Shown: positions 55,466 to 64,000 of the stretch, in pieces
Layout: each line of letters opens with the position of its first letter
How positions within the stretch are numbered: position 1 is the stretch's first letter
NCBI GenBank assembly: GCA_965248775.1
Contig: OZ252150.1
Span: 5,332,001 to 5,396,000 of the forward strand
Reading direction: 5' to 3'
Source: JBHHUI01 sp965248775
GTDB lineage: Bacteria; Chloroflexota; Anaerolineae; Anaerolineales; JBHHUI01
Length of the DNA: 64,000 bases
Made by a program: the position numbers and the translations under genes
Notes under the pieces: model-generated
Seen by the model: the letters and a program-made list of their open reading frames with translations, nothing else
Databases searched by the model: none
What the model was told of the DNA's origin: nothing

Positions 55466-56491
55466 GTGTTGACCACAGCTTTCTTTATCCACTCGCTGTT
55501 GTTAATTCCAATCGGCCTTGCTATATTCGTAACAGTGCGGGAGTCTGGGGTACAGCCGCTCTGGCGTGCTCTTGGGGTCGGAGTGGCATTGCAAGTTGGG
55601 GTCGGAATGTTGCAGGTGATCCGGCAGGAAACTGGATTTCTTACACCGCTGGGAATGGTGTGGCCGGGCGATATCGATTCGGATACTATCGGGGCCAGCG
55701 TGGTTGCTCTAGATTCCGGTGCACGCTGGTTGCGCGCATATGGCACAACACCACATCCGAATTTGCTCGCAGGGTATCTGACTGTGGCACTGGCCGGCCC
55801 GATCGGATTGTTCTTGCAGACACGCAGAGTTGGCTGGCTGCTACTTGTTTTGGCCGGGACTGCCTTACTTGCTCTAACCTTTTCGCGGACAGGTTGGCTG
55901 GCGTTCGCGGTTGTTTTGGTGACGCTACTCTGGTTGCTGCCGCACATTGCAAGGCGTGGTTTGATAACGCTATTTGTTTCTTTGTTCCTTCTAGTTATAT
56001 TGTTGCTCGTGTTGTTGTTGCCGTTATTTGAGTCACGAGTGAGTCCGAGTGCGATTGCCAATATCCCTATCGAGCAACATTCCATTGACGACCGCTGGAC
56101 ATTGCTGCGCGCCGGAGTCTCTGAATTCACTGCGCAACCGATTACCGGCGTTGGTGCGGGGAATTATGTGGCTCGGCTGGTGTTGGATCAACAACCTTAT
56201 ACGCCGGAACCAGTGCATAATGTCTTCGTGCTCGCATTGGCGGAGATCGGTATACTTGGCGGGTTGGGCCTGGGCCTGCTATTGGCAGCAATGGCGCTCT
56301 CAATCAGGCAAGTTCGGCGCTCCCCAACTCTTTCAGGTGCGATGATGGCTGCTGTAGTGACGAGTTTGCCTGTCAGCGCACTTTTTGATCATAATCTTTG
56401 GAGTGGCGGGCCGGGGCGCTTGTGGGCTGTGATTGCATTTGCATTTCTAGCAGCCTGCAGTCCAACGTATAATGAGGCCATCCAAGCATGA
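55466..56491 (+). CDS. O-antigen ligase / Wzy-like membrane protein
   Basis: About 341 residues. Eight or nine hydrophobic helices. The O-antigen ligase family loop is present: GTTPHPNLLAGYLTVAL, then RTGWLAF and the long outside loop with DDRWTLLRAGVSEF, PITGVGAGNY and EPVHNVFVLALAEIGILGGL. It polymerises or transfers glycan units outside the membrane. The start is uncertain: GTG 55466 comes 2 bp after the previous stop with GGAGA at 55449-55453; TTG 55427 or 55469 are alternatives. A short N-terminus is missing compared with longer members. Confidence 0.8.
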   Translation: MLTTAFFIHSLLLIPIGLAIFVTVRESGVQPLWRALGVGVALQVGVGMLQVIRQETGFLTPLGMVWPGDIDSDTIGASVVALDSGARWLRAYGTTPHPNLLAGYLTVALAGPIGLFLQTRRVGWLLLVLAGTALLALTFSRTGWLAFAVVLVTLLWLLPHIARRGLITLFVSLFLLVILLLVLLLPLFESRVSPSAIANIPIEQHSIDDRWTLLRAGVSEFTAQPITGVGAGNYVARLVLDQQPYTPEPVHNVFVLALAEIGILGGLGLGLLLAAMALSIRQVRRSPTLSGAMMAAVVTSLPVSALFDHNLWSGGPGRLWAVIAFAFLAACSPTYNEAIQA

Positions 56492-56513
56492 GTCTGCAAC
56501 TAAAGGAGCAAGC

Positions 56514-57827
56514 ATGACCGACATTATCTATCAATATGTTGAAGAAGAAGAGCAGCGCCAGAAAGAGATGATCGGCCTGATCCCTTCTGAGAATCAGATG
56601 TCGCCAGATGTGGCGAAGGTTCTCTCGAGCAGCTTGTCGAGCAAGTACGCGGAAGGCTACGCCGATCGACGCTATTACGAAGGCAATCAGGTCATTGACA
56701 AGATCGAAAAGGAAACCATCGCGCGGCTCAAAGAACTCTTCGACGTTCCATATGTTAACGTGCAGCCACACTCTGGTTCACCGGCGAATTCGATTATTCA
56801 ATTCGCCATCATGGAACCCGGCGAGACATTGCTAGGCTTGCAACTTGGAGCCGGTGGACATCTGACACACGGCCATCCGCGGGTGACATTCTCGGGGAAA
56901 TTTTTCAACGCGGTGCAATTTGGGCTCGATGCCGAGGCGCGCATTGATTTCGATCAGATGCGTTCGCTGGCGCTGGAACATAAGCCGAAGGTGATCATGG
57001 CGGGCACGACATCTTATCCCTTCACACTGGATTTTGCTCGCTTTCGCGAGATCGCGGATGAAGTCGGAGCCTGGCTTGTTGCCGACATCTCGCACATCAC
57101 GGGTCTGGTAATCGGCGAACAGCATCCCTCACCGGTGCCACACGTGGATGTGATCATGTCCACCACACATAAGACGTTCCGTGGTCCCCGTGGGGCGATG
57201 ATTCTTGTCACCGAGCGTGGCTTAGAACGCGATCCAAAACTTGGGGCGAATATCAACAAGGCTGTCATCCCTGGAATGCAAGGGGGTCCGCACAATGCTT
57301 CTGTGGCGGGGATTGCGATTGCTGCCCGTTTGGCCGCCGAGCCTGCATTCAAAGTGTATGCCCGCAATGTGTGTGAAAACGCGGTTGTGCTCGCGGAGAC
57401 GCTGACAGCAGCCGATGTCAAACTTGTGGGTGGTGGCACTGAGAACCATCTGATGGTCGTTGACTTAACTACTCATAGTGACGGACTTGGCACACAGGTC
57501 GCTTATGCACTTGATGTGGCCGGCATCTATGCCAATCGTAATGCGATTCCGAATGAGCCGGTTTCACCTTTCTATCCCTCGGGCCTCCGCATTGGAACAC
57601 CGCTGGTCACCACGCGTGGCATGGGCCAATCCGAGATGAAACGAATTGGTGAATGGATCGCAAGCGTGGTAAGGCATGTGCGCGCGGACACGCTGCCGGA
57701 AGATCGCAAAGAGCGCAGCGCGTTCTTAAAAGCGTTCAAGGAAAAAGCACAGTCGGATGCTACGTTGCTCGCAATGCGGAAAGAAGTGCGGGCCATGTCT
57801 GTCGAGTTCCCGCTCTTCGCTGCCTGA
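56514..57827 (+). CDS. glyA: serine hydroxymethyltransferase
   Basis: 437 residues from ATG 56514 (AAGGAG nine bases upstream). Fold-type I PLP enzyme with SENQMSPDVAKVL, the SHMT core KYAEGYADRRYYEGN, NVQPHSGSPAN, the Asp in LVADISHITGL and the PLP lysine Lys220 in MSTTHKTFRGPRGA. It converts serine and tetrahydrofolate to glycine and methylene-THF. Some positions differ from common bacterial GlyA (GNQVIDKIEKE in place of the usual GCEYVD-type sequence). It precedes a broken nuclease gene and an SHMT-GcvT fusion gene on the same strand. Confidence 0.9.
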   Translation: MTDIIYQYVEEEEQRQKEMIGLIPSENQMSPDVAKVLSSSLSSKYAEGYADRRYYEGNQVIDKIEKETIARLKELFDVPYVNVQPHSGSPANSIIQFAIMEPGETLLGLQLGAGGHLTHGHPRVTFSGKFFNAVQFGLDAEARIDFDQMRSLALEHKPKVIMAGTTSYPFTLDFARFREIADEVGAWLVADISHITGLVIGEQHPSPVPHVDVIMSTTHKTFRGPRGAMILVTERGLERDPKLGANINKAVIPGMQGGPHNASVAGIAIAARLAAEPAFKVYARNVCENAVVLAETLTAADVKLVGGGTENHLMVVDLTTHSDGLGTQVAYALDVAGIYANRNAIPNEPVSPFYPSGLRIGTPLVTTRGMGQSEMKRIGEWIASVVRHVRADTLPEDRKERSAFLKAFKEKAQSDATLLAMRKEVRAMSVEFPLFAA

Positions 57828-57848
57828 GCCTTTTCGCAATCGGCGCGC

Positions 57849-57973
57849 ATGCGCATCGTTTCGTGGAACATCCGTGCCGGTGGCGGTCGTCGGTTGCGAG
57901 ACATTGCCGACCAACTTGAACGCTGGCAGCCGGATGTCGTTGCACCTTCGGAGTTTCGTGGCACCGCGCCTAG
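57849..57973 (+). pseudogene. endonuclease/exonuclease/phosphatase-family protein, N-terminal part
   Basis: It starts MRIVSWNIRAGGGRRLRDIA, DQLERWQPDVVAPSEFRGTA, the first strand and catalytic Asn/Glu region of EEP-family (exonuclease III/DNase I-like) phosphodiesterases. An IS701-like element interrupts it at 57974. Removing the element and one CTAG copy restores the frame as APSQELKALL, continuing at 59429. ATG 57849 is 21 bp after glyA. Confidence 0.85.
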
Positions 57974-59428
57974 TACTACAGTTGTAGATAAATGTGGTAT
58001 CGTTTGGCTCCGACAAGGGGGCGAAGATACCAATGACAAACGGACGTGTTGATAATGGCATAACCGATCTGGCCGTCGTGCAGGGCTGGGCCGATGCACT
58101 GCTGGAAGTCGCACAACGCATTGGCGCGCGGTTCGCCCGGGCGGAAGCGCGGGAGCAAGCGCTGGGCTATTTGCGCGGGTTGCTGAGCAATGCAGAGCGC
58201 AAGAACAGCTGGCAGCTGGCGGAGGCGCTCGGACAGCCGACGCCCTACGGCCTGCAACATCTGCTCGGGCGGGCGCTGTGGGACGCCGACCAGGTGCGCG
58301 ATGACCTGCAACAATATGTGCGCGATTATCTGAGCGATGCCACAGCGGTCCTGATCGTCGACGAAACGGGGTTCGTCAAGAAGGGTCGTCACTCCGCAGG
58401 TGTCGCCCGGCAGTACAGCGGCACTGCCGGGCGCGTCGAGAACTCTCAGGTCGGGGTCTTCCTGGCGTATGCGGGTGGCGCGGGGCACACCTTGATTGAC
58501 CGCGAACTTTACTTGCCCAAGGAGTGGACCAACGACCCGGTGCGCTGTGCGAGTGTCGGTATCCCCGCGGACCGCGCGTTTGCGACCAAACCAGCGCTGG
58601 CGCGGCAGATGCTGGCGCGGGCGCTGGACACCGGCCTGCCGGCGGCGTGGGTGACGGGCGACTCTGTCTATGGCGACGACCGCCGCCTGCGTCTGTGGCT
58701 GGAAGAGCGAGAACGGGCCTACGCGCTGGCCGTTTCGGGCAAGGAGTACGTCTGGATTGGTTTCAAACAGCACCGCGTCAAGCAAGTGCTGGCCACCTTG
58801 CCTGCCGAAGATTGGATACGACTGAGCGCCGGCGCTGGGGCCAAAGGTCCACGCGGATACGACTGGCATCTGCTGCCGCTCAACCCACCCATGCAAGCGA
58901 GCTGGGGGCGCTGGCTGCTGATACGGCGCAAAATCGAAGACCTGCATGAACTGACAGCCTTCGTGGTCTTCGCGCCACAGGAAACCACGCTGGAAGACAT
59001 GGTGCGCGTGGCCGGCAGCCGTTGGGCGATTGAAGTGACCTTCGAGGCTGCCAAGGGTGAAGTCGGATTGGATCAATATGAAGTGCGCAGTTGGACCGGT
59101 TGGTATCGCCATACCACTCTGGCGATGTGGGCGCATGCTTATCTGGCCGCGATACGAACGACCACGCCAAGCCACGAAGCGCTGAAAAAGGGGGCGTTGT
59201 TGTCAGCGACGCGCAACAGTCTTGCGGCGTTCAAGCACCGCCGCGGCCTCTCGTGCGGTTGAGTGTGGCCGAAATCCGGCGATTGCTCTGGCGTCTAGTG
59301 TTGCGCGTGCAGCAGACCGCTCAGGAGATCCTCGCCTGGTCGCATTGGCGTCGCCATCATCAGGCCGTCGCCAGGTTCTATCATTACAAACGTCGTGGTG
59401 CATCACTCATTTATCTACAACTGTAGTA
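57974..59428 (+). mobile_element. IS701-family element, 1455 bp, with CTAG duplication
   Basis: Perfect 21-bp end repeats (TACTACAGTTGTAGATAAATG at the left, inverse at the right), flanked by CTAG at 57970-57973 and 59429-59432, the target duplication typical of IS701. It carries one transposase gene with a frameshift near the end, so it is probably no longer autonomous. It interrupts an EEP-family gene. Confidence 0.93.
58033..59262 (+). pseudogene. IS701-family transposase, frameshifted near the C-terminus
   Basis: 409 residues are read from ATG 58033. DDE acids: Asp in VLIVDETGFVKKGRHSAGVA, Asp in AWVTGDSVYGDD, and the Glu in GSRWAIEVTFEAAKGEVGLD; QYSGTAGRVENSQVG is also typical. The frame ends at TGA 59260-59262 after NSLAAFKHRR, but the usual C-terminus RLSVAEIRRLLWRL, and then AWSHWRRHHQAVARF, continues in another frame to about 59400. 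A single-base indel near 59235-59250 explains this. Confidence 0.85.
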
Positions 59429-60060
59429 CTAGCCAGGAACTAAAAGCTTTATTGCAGTCGCAGGGTCTGACCTATCAGGTAGACATTTCGGACCCACTCA
59501 AACCGGCAACGAATTCGTTGCTCTTCGCGTCTCGTGTACGTGGACGGCGTGTCCGGCATTTGCGTGCGCCAGTCGATGAACGCCGCTGGCTGTGTGTGAA
59601 GCTCGCAACGCCGGTGCCGCTCTGGATCGGTGTGTTGCACGTACCTAATTATGTTACCGGTCGACAGCTTAAGTTTCGAGATGCCATTTTAAGCTTGGCC
59701 CAAAATTGGCGCGGTGGGGCGTGTTTGATTGTAGGGGATACCAATTCTGGTTTACCTGATATTGACGAAGAGAATCCGATCTTCGGCCGCGCTGAGGTCG
59801 AATGGTTTGGCGCGCTTGCGGCCTCTGGCTGGGAGGATGCTTTCCGTGCACTGCGCGGCGATGAACGCGCGTACACTTGGTATTCGCCGAATGCAGGCAA
59901 CGGTTTTCGACTCGACCAGGCGTTTGCAAATAATGAGGCGCTTCCGGGCGTCAAAGATGTGGAATACATTTGGGGTCGAACGCCCAGCGGAAAAAGTCGT
60001 CGCGAGGCACTGAGCGATCACGCTGCGCTGCTGATTGAACTAAATGTGCCTGGCACTTGA
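59429..60060 (+). pseudogene. endonuclease/exonuclease/phosphatase-family protein, C-terminal part
   Basis: It reads SQELKALLQSQGLTYQVDIS, then LWIGVLHVPNY, ACLIVGDTNSGLPDID (catalytic Asp-x-Asn), and the C-terminal SDHAALLIEL with the general-base histidine. The catalytic set (Asp/Asn/His) is intact in this part and only the insertion has broken the gene. It lies 57 bp before the SHMT-GcvT fusion gene. Confidence 0.85.
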
Positions 60061-60117
60061 GGTAATTGCCAGAAACCTGCATCACACCGACTCGCTTACT
60101 ATTTCGGAGGCAAAACT

Positions 60118-63100
60118 GTGTCCGACTTTCTCATTCGTGGATCTTGGTCCGAGCTTGATCCGCAAACGTACGAATTAGAGCAACTTGAATCTGAGCGGCA
60201 GTTTCGCAAGCTGATCCTGATCGCCTCGGAGAGCAGCGCGCCGCGCGCAGTACGCGCAGCGCAAGACTCTGCTTTTAACAATGTCATTGCCGAGGGCTAT
60301 CCGGCACAAGCCACGCGTTGGATGGATGAAGCGGAGTTGCTCGATTACGAAGCGCGTCTGGCACATGACCGGCGTTATGCGAATCCGCGTTACTACAAAG
60401 GGGTCGAGTACGCAAATGCTGTTGAAGCGCTTGCGCGCCACCGCTGTGCAGAATTATTTGCCAACGAGCGCGTAAGTGCCGACGATATCTATGTGAATGT
60501 GCAGCCTTTGTCCGGTGGAACGGCCAACAATGCTGTCTATCATCTGATCAGCCCCGGCGACACAGTGATGGGCATGGATTTAATTTACGGTGGACATCTG
60601 AGCCACGGTTCACGCGCGAATCGCTCTGGTAAATGGTACAACAGCGTCTCTTACGGAATCGATCCAGAGACTGAGCGCATCGATTACGAGCAAGTGCGCG
60701 CCCTGGCCCGGGAACACAAACCCCAGCTACTGATTGCGGGATACACGTCCTATCCGTGGGCTGTCGATTGGGAGCAGTTCCGCTCGATTGCCGACGACGT
60801 TGGCGCAATCCTGCTTGTAGATATTGCCCACGTGGCCGGTTTGGTGGTAGCCAGCGAATATGCCTCGCCGATTGGTATCGCGGACGTCGTCAGCTTCACA
60901 ACGAATAAGTCCCTTTGCGGTGCTCGTGGCGCCTGTTTGTTGACCACCGATGCTGGACTCGCGCGTAAGATCGATCGAGCCGTATTTCCCGGCGAACAAG
61001 GGAGCCCGCGTCTCAACTCGATGCTGGCTATGGCATTCACCTTCAAGATTGCAGACAGCGACCAGTTCCGCGCGCTCCAGAAACAGATCAAAGCCAATGC
61101 CGTGCGTTTTGCCCAACAGTTGCAGGAACATGGTTTTCGCATTCCATTCGGCGGAACAGATACGCATCTGTTCAATGTGGATATGAAGTCTGTACAAGGC
61201 CCCTCTGGCGCGCCACTCATGGGCGAACTCGCCAGCCGTATCCTGGATATTGCCGGAATCGTTGTCAATCGCAACACCATTCCGGGCGACAAGAGCGCGC
61301 TCAATCCATCTGGTTTGCGCCTGGGTACCACGTGGATCACGCAGCGCGGCTTCGCCGAAGCCGAGATAGACGAACTGGCTGAACAAATGGCGACCGTACT
61401 CAAAGCCTGTCAGCCGTTCACAATGCCGGGCTCGCGCGGGCGCGTTCTCGATCGTACGAAAGTGGATTTCGTTGTTCTAAATGATGTGAAGGTGAATGTG
61501 CGCGATCTTGCGCAGCGCATGGGCATCGATTTCGAGCCAGCCGTCCACGGATATCCACATTACTACTACCGGGATGACCCAATGCCCGATGGCGACTTCG
61601 CTGCGCTGGAAATTTCTGGCGGGCTTGCACAAACTTTTCTCCAAATGGCGACCTCCAATGATGTCGAGGCTCTCGGGCCGCAGGAGTCGCAGCTCACAAG
61701 TTTGTGGACCGGGAATGGGACGACAAACGGAGCATTGACTCGTACAGCTGAATCCTATGTGCTCACTGTGCCTGCCGGCGACACCCCGCGAGTCCGCTCC
61801 TGGCTGCGCGATCTCTCCGATGGTTATATCGATTTCGGCGCGGGAGACCTTCATGCTAAGTTGCCCGGCCCGGTGTTGGTGCGCGATCAGGGCGCGGTTG
61901 CCACGCTCCCGATCGACAGTGGTGATTCTGTTGCAGCCGATAAACCATATTTTATTGGCATCGAATCTCTAACCTCCGATGATCGACCTCCATTACCCGA
62001 ATTCACCTGGACTGAACCTGTCGATGCGCCGCATAAAAAGACCGATCTAAATGAAACCCATCGTGCCCTCGGAGCAAAGATGGTGCCGTTCGCGGGTTGG
62101 GACATGCCGGTATGGTATTCGTCAGTTTCGGAAGAACACGTGGCTGTGCGGGCTGCTGCCGGCCTGTTTGATGTTAGTCACATGGGCGTGTGGGAAGCAG
62201 CGGGTGAGACGGCGGCTGCCTTCCTGGATGGCGTCTGCGCGAACGATATTGCCGCGTTGAGGGTGGGCGACTCACTCTACACGCACTTCCTCGATGCGGA
62301 TGCCAATGTGATAGATGATCTACTTGTGTATCGGCGGGCGTCCGACGTCTTCCTCATGGTTGTGAATGCCTCCAATGATGACAAAGATTGGGCCTGGGTG
62401 AGCGGGGTGCTTGCGGGGGAGCTGCTGGTGGATCGCGCGCGACCGTGGGCAAAGGCGTTTGGGCGCAGCGGGGTAAACCTGCGCAATCTCCGCGATGCCT
62501 CTGCTGGGAATGACATGCGCCTTGATCTAGCTTTGCAGGGTCCTGCCAGCCGCGATGTTTTATTCGCACTCGGCGCGGACGACGAAACCATCGCTCGGGT
62601 TCGGAGACTCAAACGAACGCAACTCTGCGATGCAACAATAGGGGGTTTTGATCTCATTGTGGCTCGCACTGGATATACCGGCGAGCCGACGAGTTTCGAA
62701 CTTATTGTGCATCCAGACAAGATTGTTGAATTGTGGAATCGACTGCTCGAGGTTGGCGAACCTTTTGGGTTGCAGCCTTGTGGCCTGGCCGCCCGTGACA
62801 GCACCCGCACGGAAGCAGGTTTACCACTTTACGGGCAGGAGATTGGCGGCGATCTCAATCTTGGCGTGGCCGAAGCGGGTTTCGGCAGCTATGTCAAAAC
62901 GTACAAACCGTGGTTCATTGGGCGCACAGCCTATCTTGCGCGCGAGGAAAAACGTACCGGGGAAGTCATCCGCTTTCGATTCCAAGTGAAGGGCGTGCGC
63001 ATGGCACATCTTGGCGATCCTGTGGTTGATCGCCGGGGTCGGGTTGTCGGCAAAGTGACGAGTTGCGCCATCGATAGCGATGGGTATTTACTCGGGCAAG

Positions 63101-63261
63101 CCTTTGTGGAAACCAAATATACACAGCCGGGGACAGTGCTAGGGATTTTCCAATCTGCAAGTGCCAAAGCCGAGAAAGCACGCGCCGAATTAAATTTTGG
63201 CGACCGCGTCCGGCTCCACGATCTGGTCGAGGTGCAATCGCGCTTCATGCGGAAACGGTGA
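60118..63261 (+). CDS. fusion of serine hydroxymethyltransferase and aminomethyltransferase (GcvT)
   Basis: 1047 residues from GTG 60118 (CGGAGG seven bases upstream). Residues 20-440 are an SHMT: LILIASESSAPRAVRAAQDS, VNVQPLSGGTANNAVYHLIS, LLVDIAHVAGLVVASEYASP and the PLP lysine Lys264 in TTNKSLCGARG; the usual His before this lysine is Asn263. Residues about 450-650 resemble a degenerate GcvT/YgfZ-like domain (FAALEISGGLAQTFLQMAT; YVLTVPAGDTPRVRSWL). Residues 655-1040 are a complete T-protein: AKMVPFAGWDMPVWYSSV, GLFDVSHMG, DDLLVYRR, GYTGEPTSFELIV, TRTEAGLPLYGQEI. Both halves use THF and make or use methylene-THF, so channelling is plausible. No other gcv gene is in the window. Confidence 0.92.
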   Translation: MSDFLIRGSWSELDPQTYELEQLESERQFRKLILIASESSAPRAVRAAQDSAFNNVIAEGYPAQATRWMDEAELLDYEARLAHDRRYANPRYYKGVEYANAVEALARHRCAELFANERVSADDIYVNVQPLSGGTANNAVYHLISPGDTVMGMDLIYGGHLSHGSRANRSGKWYNSVSYGIDPETERIDYEQVRALAREHKPQLLIAGYTSYPWAVDWEQFRSIADDVGAILLVDIAHVAGLVVASEYASPIGIADVVSFTTNKSLCGARGACLLTTDAGLARKIDRAVFPGEQGSPRLNSMLAMAFTFKIADSDQFRALQKQIKANAVRFAQQLQEHGFRIPFGGTDTHLFNVDMKSVQGPSGAPLMGELASRILDIAGIVVNRNTIPGDKSALNPSGLRLGTTWITQRGFAEAEIDELAEQMATVLKACQPFTMPGSRGRVLDRTKVDFVVLNDVKVNVRDLAQRMGIDFEPAVHGYPHYYYRDDPMPDGDFAALEISGGLAQTFLQMATSNDVEALGPQESQLTSLWTGNGTTNGALTRTAESYVLTVPAGDTPRVRSWLRDLSDGYIDFGAGDLHAKLPGPVLVRDQGAVATLPIDSGDSVAADKPYFIGIESLTSDDRPPLPEFTWTEPVDAPHKKTDLNETHRALGAKMVPFAGWDMPVWYSSVSEEHVAVRAAAGLFDVSHMGVWEAAGETAAAFLDGVCANDIAALRVGDSLYTHFLDADANVIDDLLVYRRASDVFLMVVNASNDDKDWAWVSGVLAGELLVDRARPWAKAFGRSGVNLRNLRDASAGNDMRLDLALQGPASRDVLFALGADDETIARVRRLKRTQLCDATIGGFDLIVARTGYTGEPTSFELIVHPDKIVELWNRLLEVGEPFGLQPCGLAARDSTRTEAGLPLYGQEIGGDLNLGVAEAGFGSYVKTYKPWFIGRTAYLAREEKRTGEVIRFRFQVKGVRMAHLGDPVVDRRGRVVGKVTSCAIDSDGYLLGQAFVETKYTQPGTVLGIFQSASAKAEKARAELNFGDRVRLHDLVEVQSRFMRKR

Positions 63262-63523
63262 GGCGCGAATTGCACCTCGAAGTGGAGCACAGTTCCGAAT
63301 GCACTGTGTCGGTATGCGCATTTCACTCTGTGGCCTTCGTGACTTTGCACAGTGAAGTGCGCACTCTACTTTGCAAAGTTCTTTATGCACTTTTATCCAA
63401 GCGCTGACAAGTTCACGTGGCAGGGCTGTTACTTTGTGTGCAACGAAAAATCTTTGTGTTCTAAGTGACTTTGTGGTGATCACAGTGATCACATGGAATT
63501 TTTTCTTGGACAAGCCGGGCAAG
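63262..63523. repeat. repeat-rich stretch downstream of the fusion gene
   Basis: No gene is seen. The motif at 63287-63314 is the inverted copy (26 of 28 bases) of the one at 33245-33272. Further GTGC/GCAC and CTTTG/CAAAG palindromes follow (TTTGCACAGTGAAGTGC, CTTTGCAAAG), then GTGATCACAGTGATCAC at 63476-63492. It is a likely mobile-repeat or terminator-like region between convergent genes. Confidence 0.6.
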
Positions 63524-64000
63524 CTAGGGTAACAAGTCCGGTAGACTCGGAACGACCGCGACAACCAATGGGGCTAGGAATATGGCAGGTAAGAAATTTC
63601 CGACTCGGATCTGACGCAGCTCCAGCAGACTGCTGATACCGATCCCTATAATTAGCAAGCCGCCAGTGGCTGTCATCTCTGCAATCATCAATTCGGTCAG
63701 GATACCCTGCATTTGCACGGCAAAAAGTGTCAATCCGCCCTGAAAAATAAAGATCGTCACAACTGAAAAGAGCACCCCGATACCGAGAGTCGAGGCGAAG
63801 GCCAGCGCCGCGAACCCGTCGAGCACGGACTTGATCTCGAGAAGGGTGAAATCTCCAGAGATGCCGTCTTGAATGCTGCCCACGACTGTCATTGGGCCGA
63901 TGCAAAAGACAAGCGAAGCAGTTACATAGCCTTTAATGAAACGGCTGGCTTCAACGGCATCACTATTGCTCGCAAAGCGCTTCTCCAGCCAGCCACCAAA
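63524..64000 (-). CDS. DUF554 family membrane protein, C-terminal part (runs off the window)
   Basis: About 158 residues are visible. It reads SRFIKGYVTASLVFCIGPMT, VVGSIQDGISGD, then LDGFAALAFASTLGIGVLFS and a helical hydrophobic remainder (TGGLLIIGIGISSLLELRQI), all as in DUF554, a family of polytopic transporters-like proteins of unknown substrate. The N-terminus is outside the window. Confidence 0.88.
   Translation of the reverse strand, partial: FGGWLEKRFASNSDAVEASRFIKGYVTASLVFCIGPMTVVGSIQDGISGDFTLLEIKSVLDGFAALAFASTLGIGVLFSVVTIFIFQGGLTLFAVQMQGILTELMIAEMTATGGLLIIGIGISSLLELRQIRVGNFLPAIFLAPLVVAVVPSLPDLLP

Noticed and set aside
60061..60117. A glycine riboswitch before the SHMT-GcvT gene
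   Set aside because: The 57-bp gap is too short and lacks the conserved glycine aptamer core; only a ribosome-binding site is visible.
63440..63492. CTTTGTG-type and GTGATCAC repeats as a CRISPR-like array
   Set aside because: The units are irregular, degenerate and unspaced; they fit an intergenic palindromic repeat instead.
63536..63547. Another GGTAGACT block
   Set aside because: It is inside the DUF554 coding region on the other strand and has no -35 at a suitable distance.

Overview
The window reads as a piece of a bacterial chromosome of moderate GC, most likely from the Chloroflexota (Anaerolineae-like). This is inference from gene content: a bacterial translin, a DUF3467 protein, a GAAC-N4-GTTC type LexA operator, YHYH-domain lipoproteins, a T-box in front of leuS, and many self-contained glycosyltransferase and GH57 genes. 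No plasmid or phage backbone is visible. At least three insertion sequences have broken resident genes.

Layout. 1-8.9 kb: partial MBL-fold hydrolase (-), cupredoxin lipoprotein behind a perfect CRP/FNR-type palindrome, rimO, DUF1232 and FmdB proteins, ssb, then a tight cluster DUF3467 - translin - two halves of a Cas4-like nuclease each with a membrane helix - nadK - zinc-binding membrane protein - recN. 8.9-14.7 kb: a complete rrn operon (two promoters, 16S, tRNA-Ile, tRNA-Ala, 23S, 5S) with visible processing stems. 14.7-18 kb: alpha/beta hydrolase and an OmpR-type two-component system. 18-22.2 kb: DUF1761 protein, lytic transglycosylase, a membrane-protein gene split by an IS4-like element, and lexA, with a LexA box in each of the two divergent promoters. 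22.4-27.4 kb: two YHYH lipoproteins, leuS with a T-box leader, and two tRNA-Ala genes. 27.5-33.8 kb: a recombination scar (3-prime remnant of a solute-binding protein joined to a headless receiver domain), a Ser/Thr kinase-VWA protein, the intact solute-binding protein, a GT2, and a receiver gene split by a decayed IS that itself carries a hairpin-rich insertion. 33.9-38.1 kb (-): HAD phosphatase, GT39-like membrane glycosyltransferase, membrane-anchored glycosidase-like protein. 38.1-46.2 kb (+): alpha-glucan cluster (GH57-like, glgC, malQ, DUF3536/GH57, secreted glycosidase-like). 46.2-50.4 kb (-): MBL-fold protein with two cyclic-nucleotide domains and a glycosidase-like protein with a duplicated C-terminal domain. 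50.7-56.5 kb: nucleotidyltransferase-like gene with an in-frame TGA, TPR protein, GT4, polytopic membrane protein, O-antigen-ligase-like protein. 56.5-63.3 kb: glyA, an endonuclease/exonuclease/phosphatase gene split by an IS701-family element, and a 1047-residue SHMT-GcvT fusion. 63.5 kb to the end: partial DUF554 protein (-).

Functional themes. (1) A nucleic-acid cluster (SSB, translin, Fe-S PD-(D/E)XK nuclease, RecN, LexA) in which the nuclease active site and the [4Fe-4S] ligands are divided between two membrane-tethered polypeptides. (2) One-carbon metabolism: a stand-alone SHMT next to an SHMT fused through a GcvT/YgfZ-like middle domain to a T-protein. (3) Glycogen and surface-glycan metabolism. 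(4) A recurring promoter -10 block GGTAGA(C/A)T at the rrn, lexA and tRNA-Ala operons. (5) Active genome decay by IS elements, truncation and point nonsense mutation. All assignments come from reading motifs by eye; no database search was run.
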